Positions 1 to 9,929 of a stretch of DNA of 64,000 nucleotides are shown here, piece by piece (within the stretch, counting starts at the first letter, position 1; each line of letters opens with the position of its first letter). The stretch lies in contig NW_012236526.1 in the NCBI RefSeq assembly GCF_000787575.1, positions 1,054,001 through 1,118,000 on the forward strand, written 5' to 3'. The notes under the pieces were generated by a model, which was not told where the DNA came from, ran no database searches, and worked only from the letters and a program-made list of their open reading frames with translations. The position numbers and the translations under genes are program-made. Source of the DNA: Acytostelium subglobosum LB1 (Eukaryota > Evosea > Eumycetozoa > Acytosteliales > Acytosteliaceae).

Positions 1-567
1 GTCCGAATCAACAGCTGGTCGTTTGGTGCCAAGACCAACGCACTGCAAGTTCTCTTCCTGTCACAGGCTGCCGCATCAGTTGGGAACTGTGGCAATGTAC
101 AAAAGTCAAAGGTTAGCGCTGCCGTAAGCAATCAACAGTCTTCACTGCGTTCGATTGAAATTAGTCAGGGTGCTCTGGTGCTTGAGGGCTACTTCTCGGA
201 CCGTATCATCGTGGACGACAGAGTGTCACACAGTCAGGTCGATGTGTTGCCAGACACTGATGAGGCCGTTCAACAAGCAGTACAGACATATGGAGGCGAC
301 AAGCTCAACATCTTGACTTGCATCACCATACCTCACTTTGAACAATACGCAGTGGTCGATCCAAACTTTGGCTCTTTGTTGGTGGCCCCAGCAGACGGCA
401 ATGGAGAATGTTCTGGCAATGGAAACAACTGGAAGATTCCAGTCATTGTTACTTGTTCAGTTGTTTGTGCATTGTTAGTCGTCGTTGCAACTATCTTTAT
501 CGTAAAGAAAAATGCAGTGCTCAAACACAGAATGATGAGGACACTAAGTATGAAGCGATTCAAATAA
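1..567 (+). CDS. ComC-like type I membrane protein, C-terminal part (gene starts before the window)
   Basis: The frame is open from base 1 to the stop at 565-567, so only the last 188 residues are present. There is no ATG at the left edge, and an in-frame GTG at 178 is not a credible start. The visible part has a beta-rich extracellular segment with the motif GYFSDRIIVDDR, a short Cys-containing linker (GECSGNGNNWKIP), one membrane helix of about 22 residues and a short basic cytoplasmic tail ending in KRFK. This order (F-x-DR-x-x-D-x-R, DP-F motif, Cys linker, one helix, short Lys/Arg tail) resembles the C-terminus of the dictyostelid ComC/EGF-TIG surface proteins. The family call rests on remembered family features, and the diagnostic EGF repeats would lie outside the window. 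Confidence 0.55.
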   Translation, partial: VRINSWSFGAKTNALQVLFLSQAAASVGNCGNVQKSKVSAAVSNQQSSLRSIEISQGALVLEGYFSDRIIVDDRVSHSQVDVLPDTDEAVQQAVQTYGGDKLNILTCITIPHFEQYAVVDPNFGSLLVAPADGNGECSGNGNNWKIPVIVTCSVVCALLVVVATIFIVKKNAVLKHRMMRTLSMKRFK

Positions 568-788
568 AGTATGATGGTAGTTGTGTTTGTAGAAGATCAA
601 TCGCTCCCTAGAGAGAGATGAAGTTGAGGACATTCAAAGAGACTTCATTCACATAAAGACAAGTTAAACACAACCAGAGGTAGATAGTTGATGAAAGTAG
701 ACCAAAATCATTCCAGGTTTAATATAAACACTTTGCCTTGCCTGGAAATTCCTCATGCTACACAGGGTATCAATTAACAATAAGTATT

Positions 789-869
789 CGACACCTGCAG
801 GATTCGAACCTGCGCCCCCGAAGGGATTTGATTTCGAGTCAAACGCCGTAACCACTTGGCTAAGGTGTC
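789..869 (-). tRNA. tRNA-Ser (anticodon CGA)
   Basis: Read on the minus strand this folds as a class II tRNA. The 7-bp acceptor GACACCT/AGGTGTC is perfect with discriminator G. The D stem is GCC/GGC with an AAGTGGTTAC loop, and the anticodon stem TTTGA/TCAAA frames the loop CTCGAAA, giving anticodon CGA. A long variable arm (CCC-TTCG-GGG) and T arm GCAGG-TTCGAAT-CCTGC follow. The long variable arm and CGA agree on serine (codon UCG). A-box and B-box (GGTTCGAATCC) are intact. There is no intron and no encoded CCA. A clean T-run terminator is not obvious just downstream. Confidence 0.97.
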
Positions 870-1159
870 CTTATTTGAGGCCAGTTAACTGGATCCAACG
901 ACTTTAAACAAAAACCATGACTTAACATCGACACCTCCCGACCTCACCATGAACCTCGCAATCTTCACTGAATTCTTCTTCTTCCTGCTTGTTGTTTCCA
1001 GAGTCGAATTTTCTGTTGAGTTAATAGAAAAACAAATGATATTTGGATGAAATTTTGTCTAGTTTCCATCATTTTATTAAATTATCTAAAAAGAATGTGG
1101 TCATGATGATCACGACACATCATCAAAGACCATTCATTGATTAATTAATTATCTCCAAC

Positions 1160-1351
1160 ATGAACAACTACACTGCCTCCAGTGTTCCAACTGTGTCAGC
1201 TAAGAATACCATTGACCTCACCAACAGCGAAATCTCATGGAATGAGGACAACACTGTCGTTAGACCAGTCATCACTACTGAAGCTCCAGCTACCAATGAT
1301 CCAACTCCTGCTCCAATGGCTCCTGCCACCACTGCTAAAACTTCAGAATAG
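1160..1351 (+). CDS. small Thr/Pro/Ala-rich protein, unknown
   Basis: Single-exon frame of 63 codons plus stop, beginning at an ATG that follows an AT-rich leader with AATTAATTAATTATC. The codon choice (GTC, ACC, AAC, GCC) resembles that of neighbouring real genes. The first half is polar and acidic; the second half is a run of PVITTEAPATNDPTPAPMAP type, rich in Pro, Thr and Ala. No signal peptide, membrane helix or known domain is seen. The antisense frame is also open over the same stretch, so coding is inferred from codon use and AT-rich flanks rather than homology. Confidence 0.45.
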   Translation: MNNYTASSVPTVSAKNTIDLTNSEISWNEDNTVVRPVITTEAPATNDPTPAPMAPATTAKTSE

Positions 1352-1677
1352 CACGATGTCTTGTAATTGATCACTTGGGAATCATTTACATTAAACTATC
1401 CGGGGAGTTTGCTCATGCTTCTCTCTATCAATGCATCCTCCAGATCCCTCACTTTGATTATTAATAAATGTATCCAAGTAACTACAAATGTAAATAACAA
1501 CATGTAAGACACTCAAACATTGATATGCTTCACTATACATTGAATAACATCAATCTTTTTGTTTTGTAGTTAGCAGTAGTGTTACTACAGTGGCACACTT
1601 TATATAGCAACTCCCAACTTAACTGCAAATGCAAGTGAAACACAACAACCTATCGTTTCCTGTATGACGAATTCGTC
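1352..1677. other. intergenic spacer, no gene seen
   Basis: AT-rich spacer after the small protein gene. No RNA gene, open frame with coding character, or repeat beyond short ATT/AAT runs was recognised. Confidence 0.6.
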
Positions 1678-1757
1678 ATGATTGATTCAGTTGTCAAGAC
1701 AACCCAAACCTATATGGAGCCAATTCTTGAAAATAATCAGGCGGCCAGCTATTATGA

Positions 1758-2095
1758 TCAAATTGATCCATCGGCCATGCTAAAGATATTCAATATCATG
1801 GTACATGCTCCACTGACATATTGTGAGTCATAGAGATACAGAGTGTCATTGAATACTCCAATGCTGTACGGGTATTGATACCAATCACCTGGACTGCCCA
1901 TCCATTGAAAGATATCTTTAAAGCTAGAGTTACTCTTTAAAGTAAGTTGGTTGATATCTGCATCATAGAGATAGAAGGAGAACATTCTACATACATGTCA
2001 TATCCTCTGGCATTGACATGCAAAGGAGTATGAACTGGGTATCGGACACCACAGACACTACTCCCATGAATGGATTACAGTCTCCTCCATTAATC
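1758..2095 (-). pseudogene. decayed coding fragment, minus strand
   Basis: Two minus-strand frames look like protein. The segment from about 2095 to 1987 reads NGGDCNPFMGVVSVVSD and onward to PEDMTC. The segment from 1985 to 1758 includes FYLYDADINQLTLKSN and GSPGDWYQYPYSIGVFND. They abut in different frames, with a stop in the upstream frame at 1987-1989 and a stop just upstream of the ATG at 1985. No convincing GT-AG intron joins them. The alternating hydrophobic and aromatic pattern suggests beta-strand repeats, as in a propeller, but no family is recognised. It runs head-to-head with the plus-strand fragment to its right, so a scrambled gene remnant is likelier than a live gene. Confidence 0.45.
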
Positions 2096-2319
2096 ACGAT
2101 TGGTATGTTGTACAACTCACCAACAACTATCAAGGACCAAACAAACTCTACGTTGCCCAAATCAATCCAGAAACACATACTTCCAAGCCATTAATGGTCC
2201 AAACAAGTAATCTGGCACCAATCTATAATTACTCTGTTTCATTCGATCCAGTGAATGGATACCTTGGAGTGTTTGACAAAAGTATTCAACTGATGTTCAA
2301 CTTAATCACCTCATTCTAG
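2017..2319 (+). pseudogene. decayed coding fragment, plus strand
   Basis: A plus-strand frame open from 2017 to the TAG at 2317-2319 has strong protein character, particularly from about 2053: HEWITVSSINHDWYVVQLTN, then LYVAQINPETHTSKP and SFDPVNGYLGVFDKS before the end. It has no ATG near its left edge and no upstream exon was found. It looks like the C-terminal end of a beta-strand-rich protein. Its left part overlaps the minus-strand fragment at 1758-2095. A third weak plus-strand stretch (1678 to about 1833, starting MIDSVVKTTQTYMEPILEN) lies to the left. Confidence 0.45.
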
Positions 2320-2935
2320 ATTGTCACATTATCTGTCGTATTGACTCGAGAGATTGCATTTCGCATGCGAAAGGATAGCCAGAGTTGAACGTACTAACAA
2401 TGTTTGGTTGATCCAAGTTTGTTGTTAATGTAGGTGTATATATTTATTGAAAGATAGAAGGAGCTATGAGTGAGATATAGAGTTATCGGGTGGATACTAA
2501 GAACAGTCTACCCTAACAATACATACAATCAAAGTTAAATACATGATTGTGATAACAATCATGGTCATTGCCTTGAACATCATATATGATTGTTGTCGTG
2601 TCAATCGCAATCCTTCATTCAGTTACTCTCTCTTGAGACATACTTAATTTATCTAAACGAGGCAAGAAAAGTCTGAAGAGATGATGTTCAAATAATCCAT
2701 GTACTTGTTGTAGGTACCACGTGGACCAAAGAAAGGAGTTGTTTGATTGATTGTGGGTAGGTTGGTTCAAGTGCTACGTGTAGGTTCCAATCACAGTGGA
2801 TCACAAACAAGAATGGAAGAACAAGATAAGACGGTTGGATGAGTTTGTGTTGCGTTTAGTCGCTCAAAAATCTTTGGAACGTGATCTGATGACTCAGTAT
2901 ACCAAAGTAACAACTAATATAAACATAATATAAAT
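2320..2935. other. intergenic spacer, no gene seen
   Basis: AT-rich spacer before the HYPK-like gene. No coding frame or RNA gene recognised. The last 25 bases before the start codon are typical AT-rich leader sequence. Confidence 0.6.
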
Positions 2936-3348
2936 ATGGCACAGGCAGAGAAGCAGAGCATGAATAGTATGCTCCAGAATCAGACTACAGCTGTTGAGAA
3001 AGGAATTGACGATTCAAAGGCAATGAAGGCAATGTCACAACTGAATCAAACCAATAAAGAGGAGGAAGAGAAACGTATTGCAAGGTAGGTGTTGTGTATG
3101 AGAGTTAGTGTAGTTTGATCGACAGTAACAACTTACAATCATTCATTCAATCAATCATTCATTCGATCAATCATTATACATGATTCTTTAGACAAAAGGC
3201 ATTGGCAGCAGTAAAGGTTGATAAGGCAGATATTGAATTGATCTGTAGCGAATTGGAGACAACAGCCGATGTTGCCGAACTAGCACTGCGAGAGAATGAT
3301 GGTAAAGTTGTACCTGCCCTAGAGTCACTAATAAACACGAGAAAGTAG
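2936..3348 (+). CDS. hypk: HYPK-like protein (NatA-associated, UBA-like domain)
   Basis: Two exons, 2936-3084 and 3192-3348, joined by a GT-AG intron with ATTCA/ATCA repeats, give 101 residues. The N-terminal half is hydrophilic and Gln/Lys/Glu-rich and ends in an EEEEKRIA helix. The C-terminal half, from VKVDKADIELICSELE to VVPALESLIN, matches the UBA-like domain of huntingtin-interacting protein K, including the conserved pattern of a Val/Ile-rich helix, an acidic helix and a final N-x-V-x-x-A-L helix. HYPK binds the NatA N-terminal acetyltransferase at the ribosome and restrains aggregation of nascent chains. Length is close to animal and plant HYPK (about 110-130 residues). The start is the only ATG in frame upstream of the intron that follows an A-rich leader (TATAAATATGG). 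Confidence 0.85.
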
Positions 3349-4011
3349 TGTACTTCCATCGTCTGATACCTCAAGCCCATTCAATGTGCTAGCACATGCC
3401 CTCCTCATGCCCTCCTCATACCCACATAATCACAGGAGCTCTCAAAGTCAATTGACTCTTTGATTGATAGACCAACTTTGACTTGATTTCTTCAACCTTA
3501 AGATTAGTGAGATAATCAACACTCCACATTCAATCCAATCAATCGAAGAACCCATTCAATCAAGATCAATCATACATTTATGTATAGAGATAAAAATATA
3601 TGTGTGATTAGCCAGAGTGTTCATACACATGCAACGTTGCAGCAGTTGTTGGCAAAGGCAATTGCCAGGCTTTGTCTGAACGCACCATTATTGTCATTCA
3701 GTTTGTTGTTGCATTACAATCACACACGTCACTCATCAAATTAATAATAAATAAAAATCAATCATCATAATAATATGAGTGAAAGAGAGTGAGTGTGTAT
3801 GAGGAGCCACCTTCCAATTTCTTTGCTTGTGTGTGTTTGTGTATGAAAGTGAAAGACTCAATCGACTGAGAGCCAATCTCCATTTCACGCACATCAACTC
3901 AAACACACTTTATCTCTCCTATCTTTCACACACATTCACTCATTCATTCAACTTATTTTTTGATTATTATTATTATTACATATACATATACATATATACA
4001 ACAAACAAAGA
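3349..4011. other. intergenic spacer and promoter of the TM9 gene
   Basis: AT-rich spacer between two plus-strand genes. The last 60 bases before the TM9 start contain TTATTATTATTACATATACATATACATATATAC, a plausible dictyostelid AT-rich core promoter and leader. No other feature seen. Confidence 0.5.
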
Positions 4012-6284
4012 ATGATTATATCAACACAACTGGCGACAAAGTTGTTGGTCGCTTTGATGTTGATAAGCGCAGTGGCAAATGTCGATGCTTATTTGCCTGG
4101 AATGTTCTCAAAGGATTATAAGAAAGACGATGAGGTGTTGCTAAAGGTCAACAAGATCACCTCTGTTCACACTCAACTCCCATTCACCTATTACAAACTG
4201 CCAGTGTGCAGACCCGCCAAGATCCAAGACGAGTCTGAGAACCTCGGTGAGATTCTCCTTGGAGACAGAATCGAAAGTTCACTCTATGAAGTATGATTGA
4301 TTGATTGAATACAGAAACACAGACACAGAAACAGGAACTAATCAATCAATCACAATCTTTAAATTTAGATATCATTCTTGAATGAAGTCAATTGCAAGGT
4401 ACTGAACTCGATTGAGGGTGCCGTATGCACTGATGATTTGGATCAAGGACAATTGAAGGATTTGAGCGATAAGATTCAGAATGAATACAAGGTACATTGG
4501 ATCCTCGATGGTCTTCCAGTTAGATTGTCCGGTGGTTCACCTCATGAGCCAGGTTTCCCATTGGGTTACATTGGTACTGTTGATGAGGTAAGTGATTCGA
4601 ATGATTGATTGAATGATAGATTGAATGATCGAATGATCACATCTAACATGTATACCACTTTAGGAACTTGGAAAGAACTATGTATACAATCATGCCAACA
4701 TTACTATCCTTTATCACAAGAATGGAGAGGATGAATTTAGAGTGGTCGGATTCGAAGTGACACCAATCAGTATTGCTTACAACCCAGATACTTACCGTAA
4801 GGACCAGTCCGAATGTCCTGAAGTTAGGTCCGCCGCATATGGCCAGACTGTGACCTCGGCCAAGGAGACAATCTATTGGACATACAGTGTGACGTTCAAG
4901 CAGAGCGATGTCCGTTGGGAGAAGCGTTGGGACTCGCTGCTCAGCACCGACGTGCAGTCACGTCGCTTCCACTGGTTCTCCATCCTCAACTCGCTGATCA
5001 TCGTCTTCTTCTTGACGATCATGGTCGGAATGATCTTGATGAGAACGCTCAAGGCCGACTTTAGACGTTACAACACCATCGACGCCTCTGAGGAGGCTGA
5101 GGAGACTGGCTGGAAGATGATCCACGGCGATGTCTTCCGTCCCCCCAGTCGTCCAATGCTTCTCTCTGTCATGATTGGCAGTGGTGTCCAGCTCTTCTCC
5201 ATGGCTGGCGTCACCATGTTGTTCGCCTTCCTTGGTTTCCTTTCACCAGCCAACATTGGAAGTCTTGCAACTGCTCTCGTTGTACTCTTTATTATCATGG
5301 CGTAAGTATATTGTGGACCAAGTCCATGACACTGACATGACCCATCAACTAACACATCTCCCTCCCCATAGTATGTTTGCTGGATACTTCTCGACAAGGA
5401 ACTACATGATCTTCAAGGGTCAGAACTGGAAGAGGAACACTATCTACGTATGTTCATTCATTCAATCAATCACGATCCAACCTCACGCGACCAAGTACTA
5501 ATCTCAACAACTTTAACAACAACTTTATAGACTGCATTCGGTTTCCCAGGAATAATCTTTACAATTTTCTTTATCATCAATATGTTCCTTAGAGGCGCTG
5601 GATCATCTGCTGCCGTGCCCTTCCCAACATTCCTCTCATTGATCGCTATGTGGTTCGGTATCTCTGTGCCATTGGTGTTCTGCGGAAGCTACTACGCCTC
5701 CAAGAAGCCAGTGCCCCAAGACCCGGTGCGCACCAACCAAATCCCCCGCCAGATACCCGATCAGATCTGGTACATGAAGCCAACGCTCTCCATCCTGATG
5801 GGTGGCATCCTACCATTTGGCGCCGTCTTTATCGAGCTCTACTTCATCCTCTCAGCACTCTGGGACAACCAGTTCTACTACATCTTTGGATTCCTCTTTA
5901 TCGTTTTAGTCATCCTCATTGTCACCTCTGCCGAGATCACCATTGTCATGTGCTACTTCCAACTTTGTGCAGAGGTATGTTGATTGATCCGAAGATACAC
6001 AGCGCCATGTCCAGTCACTAACTAACCTCATTCATATCAACTAATAGGACTACCATTGGTGGTGGAGATCATTCTTGACATCGGGAGCATCGGCATTCTT
6101 TATGTTCCTGTACACTATTTTCTTCTTTAGACGTCTGCAGATCACCAAGTTTGTTTCCGTCCTCCTTTACTTTGGATACTCATTGATCATGTCACTGTCC
6201 TTCTTTGTGGTGACTGGTGCCATTGGATACTATTCATGCTACTTCTTTGTGCGCAAGATTTACAGTTCCATCCATATCAACTAA
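4012..6284 (+). CDS. TM9 superfamily (Phg1/EMP70) endomembrane protein
   Basis: Six exons (4012-4290, 4369-4587, 4664-5301, 5372-5447, 5531-5974, 6048-6284) give 630 residues, the normal size for the family. The order is a signal peptide (residues 1-26), a lumenal domain with the TM9 signature [10 protein letters not shown] and [11 protein letters not shown], then nine predicted membrane segments from about residue 300 to the end, with the family motifs IPRQIPDQ and [18 protein letters not shown]9 proteins sort membrane proteins with glycine-rich helices and in Dictyostelium (Phg1A-C) support adhesion and phagocytosis. The C-terminus reads [10 protein letters not shown], whereas most members end in a K-x-D/E Golgi-retention motif; the motif seems altered here. 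Introns carry ATTGA/ATCA repeats and CTAAC-like branch sites. Confidence 0.93.
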
Positions 6285-6583
6285 AACGTACATACACTAT
6301 TATTATCACTATTATTTTCAATCAATAACATCCGAGAAGAGAATAGAAGAGAAGATAAGATAAGAGAAACATCTTTGTGACCCTTTAATTAATAAATCAT
6401 TCATTCATTCATTCATCCTTGACTAATTCGCCAACTTGATTGAGTTCGAGTTCACTCTGGACTTGCAGAATTCTCTTCAAAGGGAGGGGGTCACGTTTCA
6501 TTGACTTTCGAAGACCTAATCAATCAATCAAACTTATCTGTAACATTATCTATACTTATAAATATATATACAATCTTCTAAAG

Positions 6584-7606
6584 ATGTCTGAACAACATAG
6601 TGCAAAGTCACCATCAGTTGAACCTATTGATGAGGATGAAGTTGTAGATACAATTAGTTTGGATCAACAACAACAACCACCTGCTACAAAGATAGAACAA
6701 CAGGATCAACAAAAGGATACAGATATTGAGGATGTTATAAAGACAGAGACAAACACAGAGACAGATCAACAACAACAGGATACAGAGATTGAAGAATCAG
6801 AAGAACAGGCAGTACCCAATCAGACTATATATGTTAACAATCTCAATGAAAGACCTTCGAAAAAGAGTAATATGACCATCACTCATTCATTCAAACAAAC
6901 ATGACCATCGACCATGGACTAACTATGAACCAATAACACATATAGAGCTTACAGAACAACTGAAAGGAGTGTTCTCAAAGTATGGAACTATATTGGATAT
7001 CGTTGTATCAAAGAGACAGAGAATGAAGGGACAGGCATTCATTGTGTATAGTGATGTAGAGTCGGCGTCAAAGGCGATGAAGGCAATGGATAGTCATGAC
7101 TTCCTCGGTAGACAGATGAAAGTAACATACTGCAAGTCAAAATCAGACGCTGTCGCCAAGCTCGACGGTACATTCGTAGAGAAGAAGAGACCTCGCGATG
7201 ATGAGGTGCTCGAGAAAAAGAAAGCTTCAAAGAAACAAGACACAAAAAAAGGACCATCCTTCTCCTCTTCGAGCAGGCCAGCCAAAGAGTTCCCACCCAA
7301 CAAGATCCTATTCGTCGAGAACCTGCCAGACATTTGCGAGCCGATGATGTTGGAGATGTTGTTCTCACAGTATGTATACAACGGGCAAGGCCGGAGGCTG
7401 GAGTAGTTCCAAAGATGATGTCTAACATTCTAAATCATTACAATAGGTTCCCAGGATTCCAGAGTGTCAATATGACTGCCGCAAGGAAGGGTGTAGCATT
7501 CATAGAGTTCGACGACGACATCAAGTCTGGAGTGGCAATGACCAATCTGCAGGCCTTCAAGGTGACACCTGTCAATCCAATGGCTATATCATATGCAGCT
7601 CAATAA
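6584..7606 (+). CDS. U1A/U2B-type snRNP protein with two RRMs
   Basis: Three exons (6584-6866, 6946-7369, 7447-7606) give 288 residues. The N-terminal 80 residues are Gln/Glu/Thr-rich and not conserved. RRM1 follows with RNP2 TIYVNNLNE and RNP1 KGQAFIVY, continuing to the U1A/U2B hallmark MKVTYCKSKSDAVAKLDGT. A Lys/Arg-rich linker leads to RRM2 (NKILFVENLPD, GVAFIEFDDD). This is the SNF/U1A/U2B-double-prime architecture, a core protein of the U1 or U2 snRNP that binds the U1 SL2 or U2 SL4 loop. Which of the two snRNPs it serves cannot be decided from sequence alone; many protists have one protein for both. The family protein normally lacks such a long acidic N-terminal extension. Confidence 0.9.
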
Positions 7607-7680
7607 TCATTCAATCATTCAATCAATCAATCAATCAATCGATCATTTCAAATGTATATATGGTTCAAAGCTACCACCCT

Positions 7681-9741
7681 TTATTTGATACCTATCTTGA
7701 CCATTCCTAGCTTGGCAGTTTCGACGGCGAGCACATAGTCCTCAGCCTTGTCTGGATCGTTCTGGAACCGATTGATACAATTGAATGCTCCTGGACCAAA
7801 CAGGACCATCAACATTGAGTTGGACGTCATTTGATCGTATATCTTGGTCAGCTGATCGTCGATGGTCTGGAACACATCAAACACTGGCTTGTTGACGGGT
7901 ATGGTTCCGTCCCACTTGCTCAGCTCCTTCATGATCTGCTTCTTTGCCTTGCCCTCGCTCGATGTGTCGTCATTGATCGATTGAATGAGTTGCTGCTCTA
8001 GCTGCTGCGATTCCTCCGATGACAACTTCTCCACAGCCTTGTAGTGATCGGCCAATTGATAGAGCTTAAAGATGATAAAGTCGCTGGAGCCCCGCAGCTC
8101 CTTCATGGCGCGCTCTGCCACCTCGCTCTTGGTGTTGCACTTAACGCACGACACCACGTTGGTCGAGTGCTGTGTGATCTCCTCGATCGTATCGATCATG
8201 GTCGCTCGCTTGTTATACTTGTGTAGAATGCTGAACAGGTTCTCGTTGTGCTCGAGCGATGTGCCATAGTCCTTGCCCTTTTCGATCTTGAGCTTGACCA
8301 GGTCCATGACGGCCTTGGCGTCCTCTATTGAGTTGTGACCATCGTTGCCTGCCTGGATCACGCGACCCAGATGCCTCTTGACCAGCACGCGCAGGGGGAA
8401 CTTGGTGTGATTGCCAGTGGGGAAACAGACAGAGGTGTCAATGATGTGGGGATGGTAGAACTTCATCGCATTGAGGTCATTCTCCAATGAGTGTCCAATC
8501 AGGATTGTGTTCTTCTTAATCAGATGTTTCAGCTTGACTTGAATATCATTCAGTGTTGTCGTCACGTCCCTCAGTGTTTCCTCTGAGATACCACTAAAGC
8601 GTGTAACATAGTCTGTGATTGGATTGTCTGGCTTTACATACTCGTCCATCAATACCGTGTTATTCTCATCCACTATACTAATGCGTGTCAGTTCTTTTCC
8701 AGTTGTTGTGACACACTGATTGATTGAGTGGGTGGGAAAGTGGAATGATTCCAGGGAGTTGGAGGTAAGTGATCGGTCGATTGATTAAGTGTCCATCAGA
8801 GACTAGTCTCGTGATCTTTGTCATACCATTTCACAATCGACAGCAAGGAGATTGAATGGATCATTGTCTTTGCCAAGGACAGCGCGTGCCCATGGTGAGG
8901 CTGTACAGTCTTTGGATTGAGGGTACCCATTCTCAATGAGTTCGTCGTCGGCAAGAAGGTATCCAGATGCTGGCAACACCTTGCCATTGGAGCCACCCTG
9001 TCTCTTTTCCTTGGCCACCAAAGTCTTGACAGTGAACAGATGCTCGTAGAGTGATTGTGAGGGAGGTTTGCTGGGCACAACAGTGTGTATCTTCATTGTG
9101 GATGAGTGTGGCAGCTTATCTGTGAACCATTCTTTGCCTGAGAGCAGACAGACCTTCTCGTACAGCAGGTCATCGATTGCTGGCACCACTACGACGACCA
9201 ACTTTTGTAGCAATGGTTTGTTCTTGGTGAAGATCCAGTTGGGCGTCGTCTCTGCAAAGTCTGACAACAACCATTTGATATAATGTTGAATGTCTCTTAT
9301 CGTCGCGTATCTACTCTTGTTTGCAATCTCCACACCTAGTTTGGCCTGCTCTCCATAGACCTCTGAATACTCTTTGAATATCTCTCTTCGCTCTGTTGTC
9401 GTTGTCGTCGTGGTTGATGATGTGAACACACTCTCAATAGTTGCCTTTAGCTTCTTTGAATTCTTGATTGCATCCTCATTGTCTCCATCAGTGTCATCTG
9501 GTAACAATCCAAATGGGTTTGAATAATCAACTAATGTGCGACCTGTTATCAATGTGGAAGTGGCTGCCTTGACAATGACCTTCTTCTTCTTGATGGGGGC
9601 GACCTCGACTACCTCCTCTACCTCCTCCACTTCCTCCACTTTCTCTACATCCTCCGCCTCATCAACCTCCCTCGATTTCCTCTTCTTCATCTTTTTAACA
9701 ATGACGTTGTTGCTGTTGTTGTTGTTGTCAAAGACAGACAT
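7681..9741 (-). CDS. REX1/REXO1-like RNA 3'-5' exonuclease (DEDDh)
   Basis: Two exons (9741-8827 and 8715-7681) give 649 residues. The splice joins the catalytic motif itself, giving AVDCEM|CVTTTGKELTR. Exonuclease motifs are Exo I (D and E of DCEM), Exo II (GHSLENDLNAM) and Exo III (HNSIEDAKAVMDL), so the DEDDh residues are all present. The N-terminal 60 residues are Lys-rich and Glu/Val-rich, suggesting a nuclear or nucleolar signal. Yeast Rex1/Rnh70 and relatives trim 5S rRNA, 5.8S rRNA and tRNA 3' ends; the same role is likely. The C-terminal 200 residues after the nuclease are helical and unassigned. It converges on the U1A/U2B gene with only 74 bp between stops. Confidence 0.88.
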
Positions 9742-9929
9742 GTATATGTGTTTATATAAATAAGATGATCAGGTATAAGTTGAACCCAAGAATGAACTTT
9801 ACAGATGTCAAAAGGGGTACCCTTCAAAAAAACGAACGAGTCCATCTCAAACTGGAAGATGCATGTGACGAATGTATACATTTATAAATGTCTAGAACTG
9901 ATTGATCATGTCCACCATTCATTGATATA

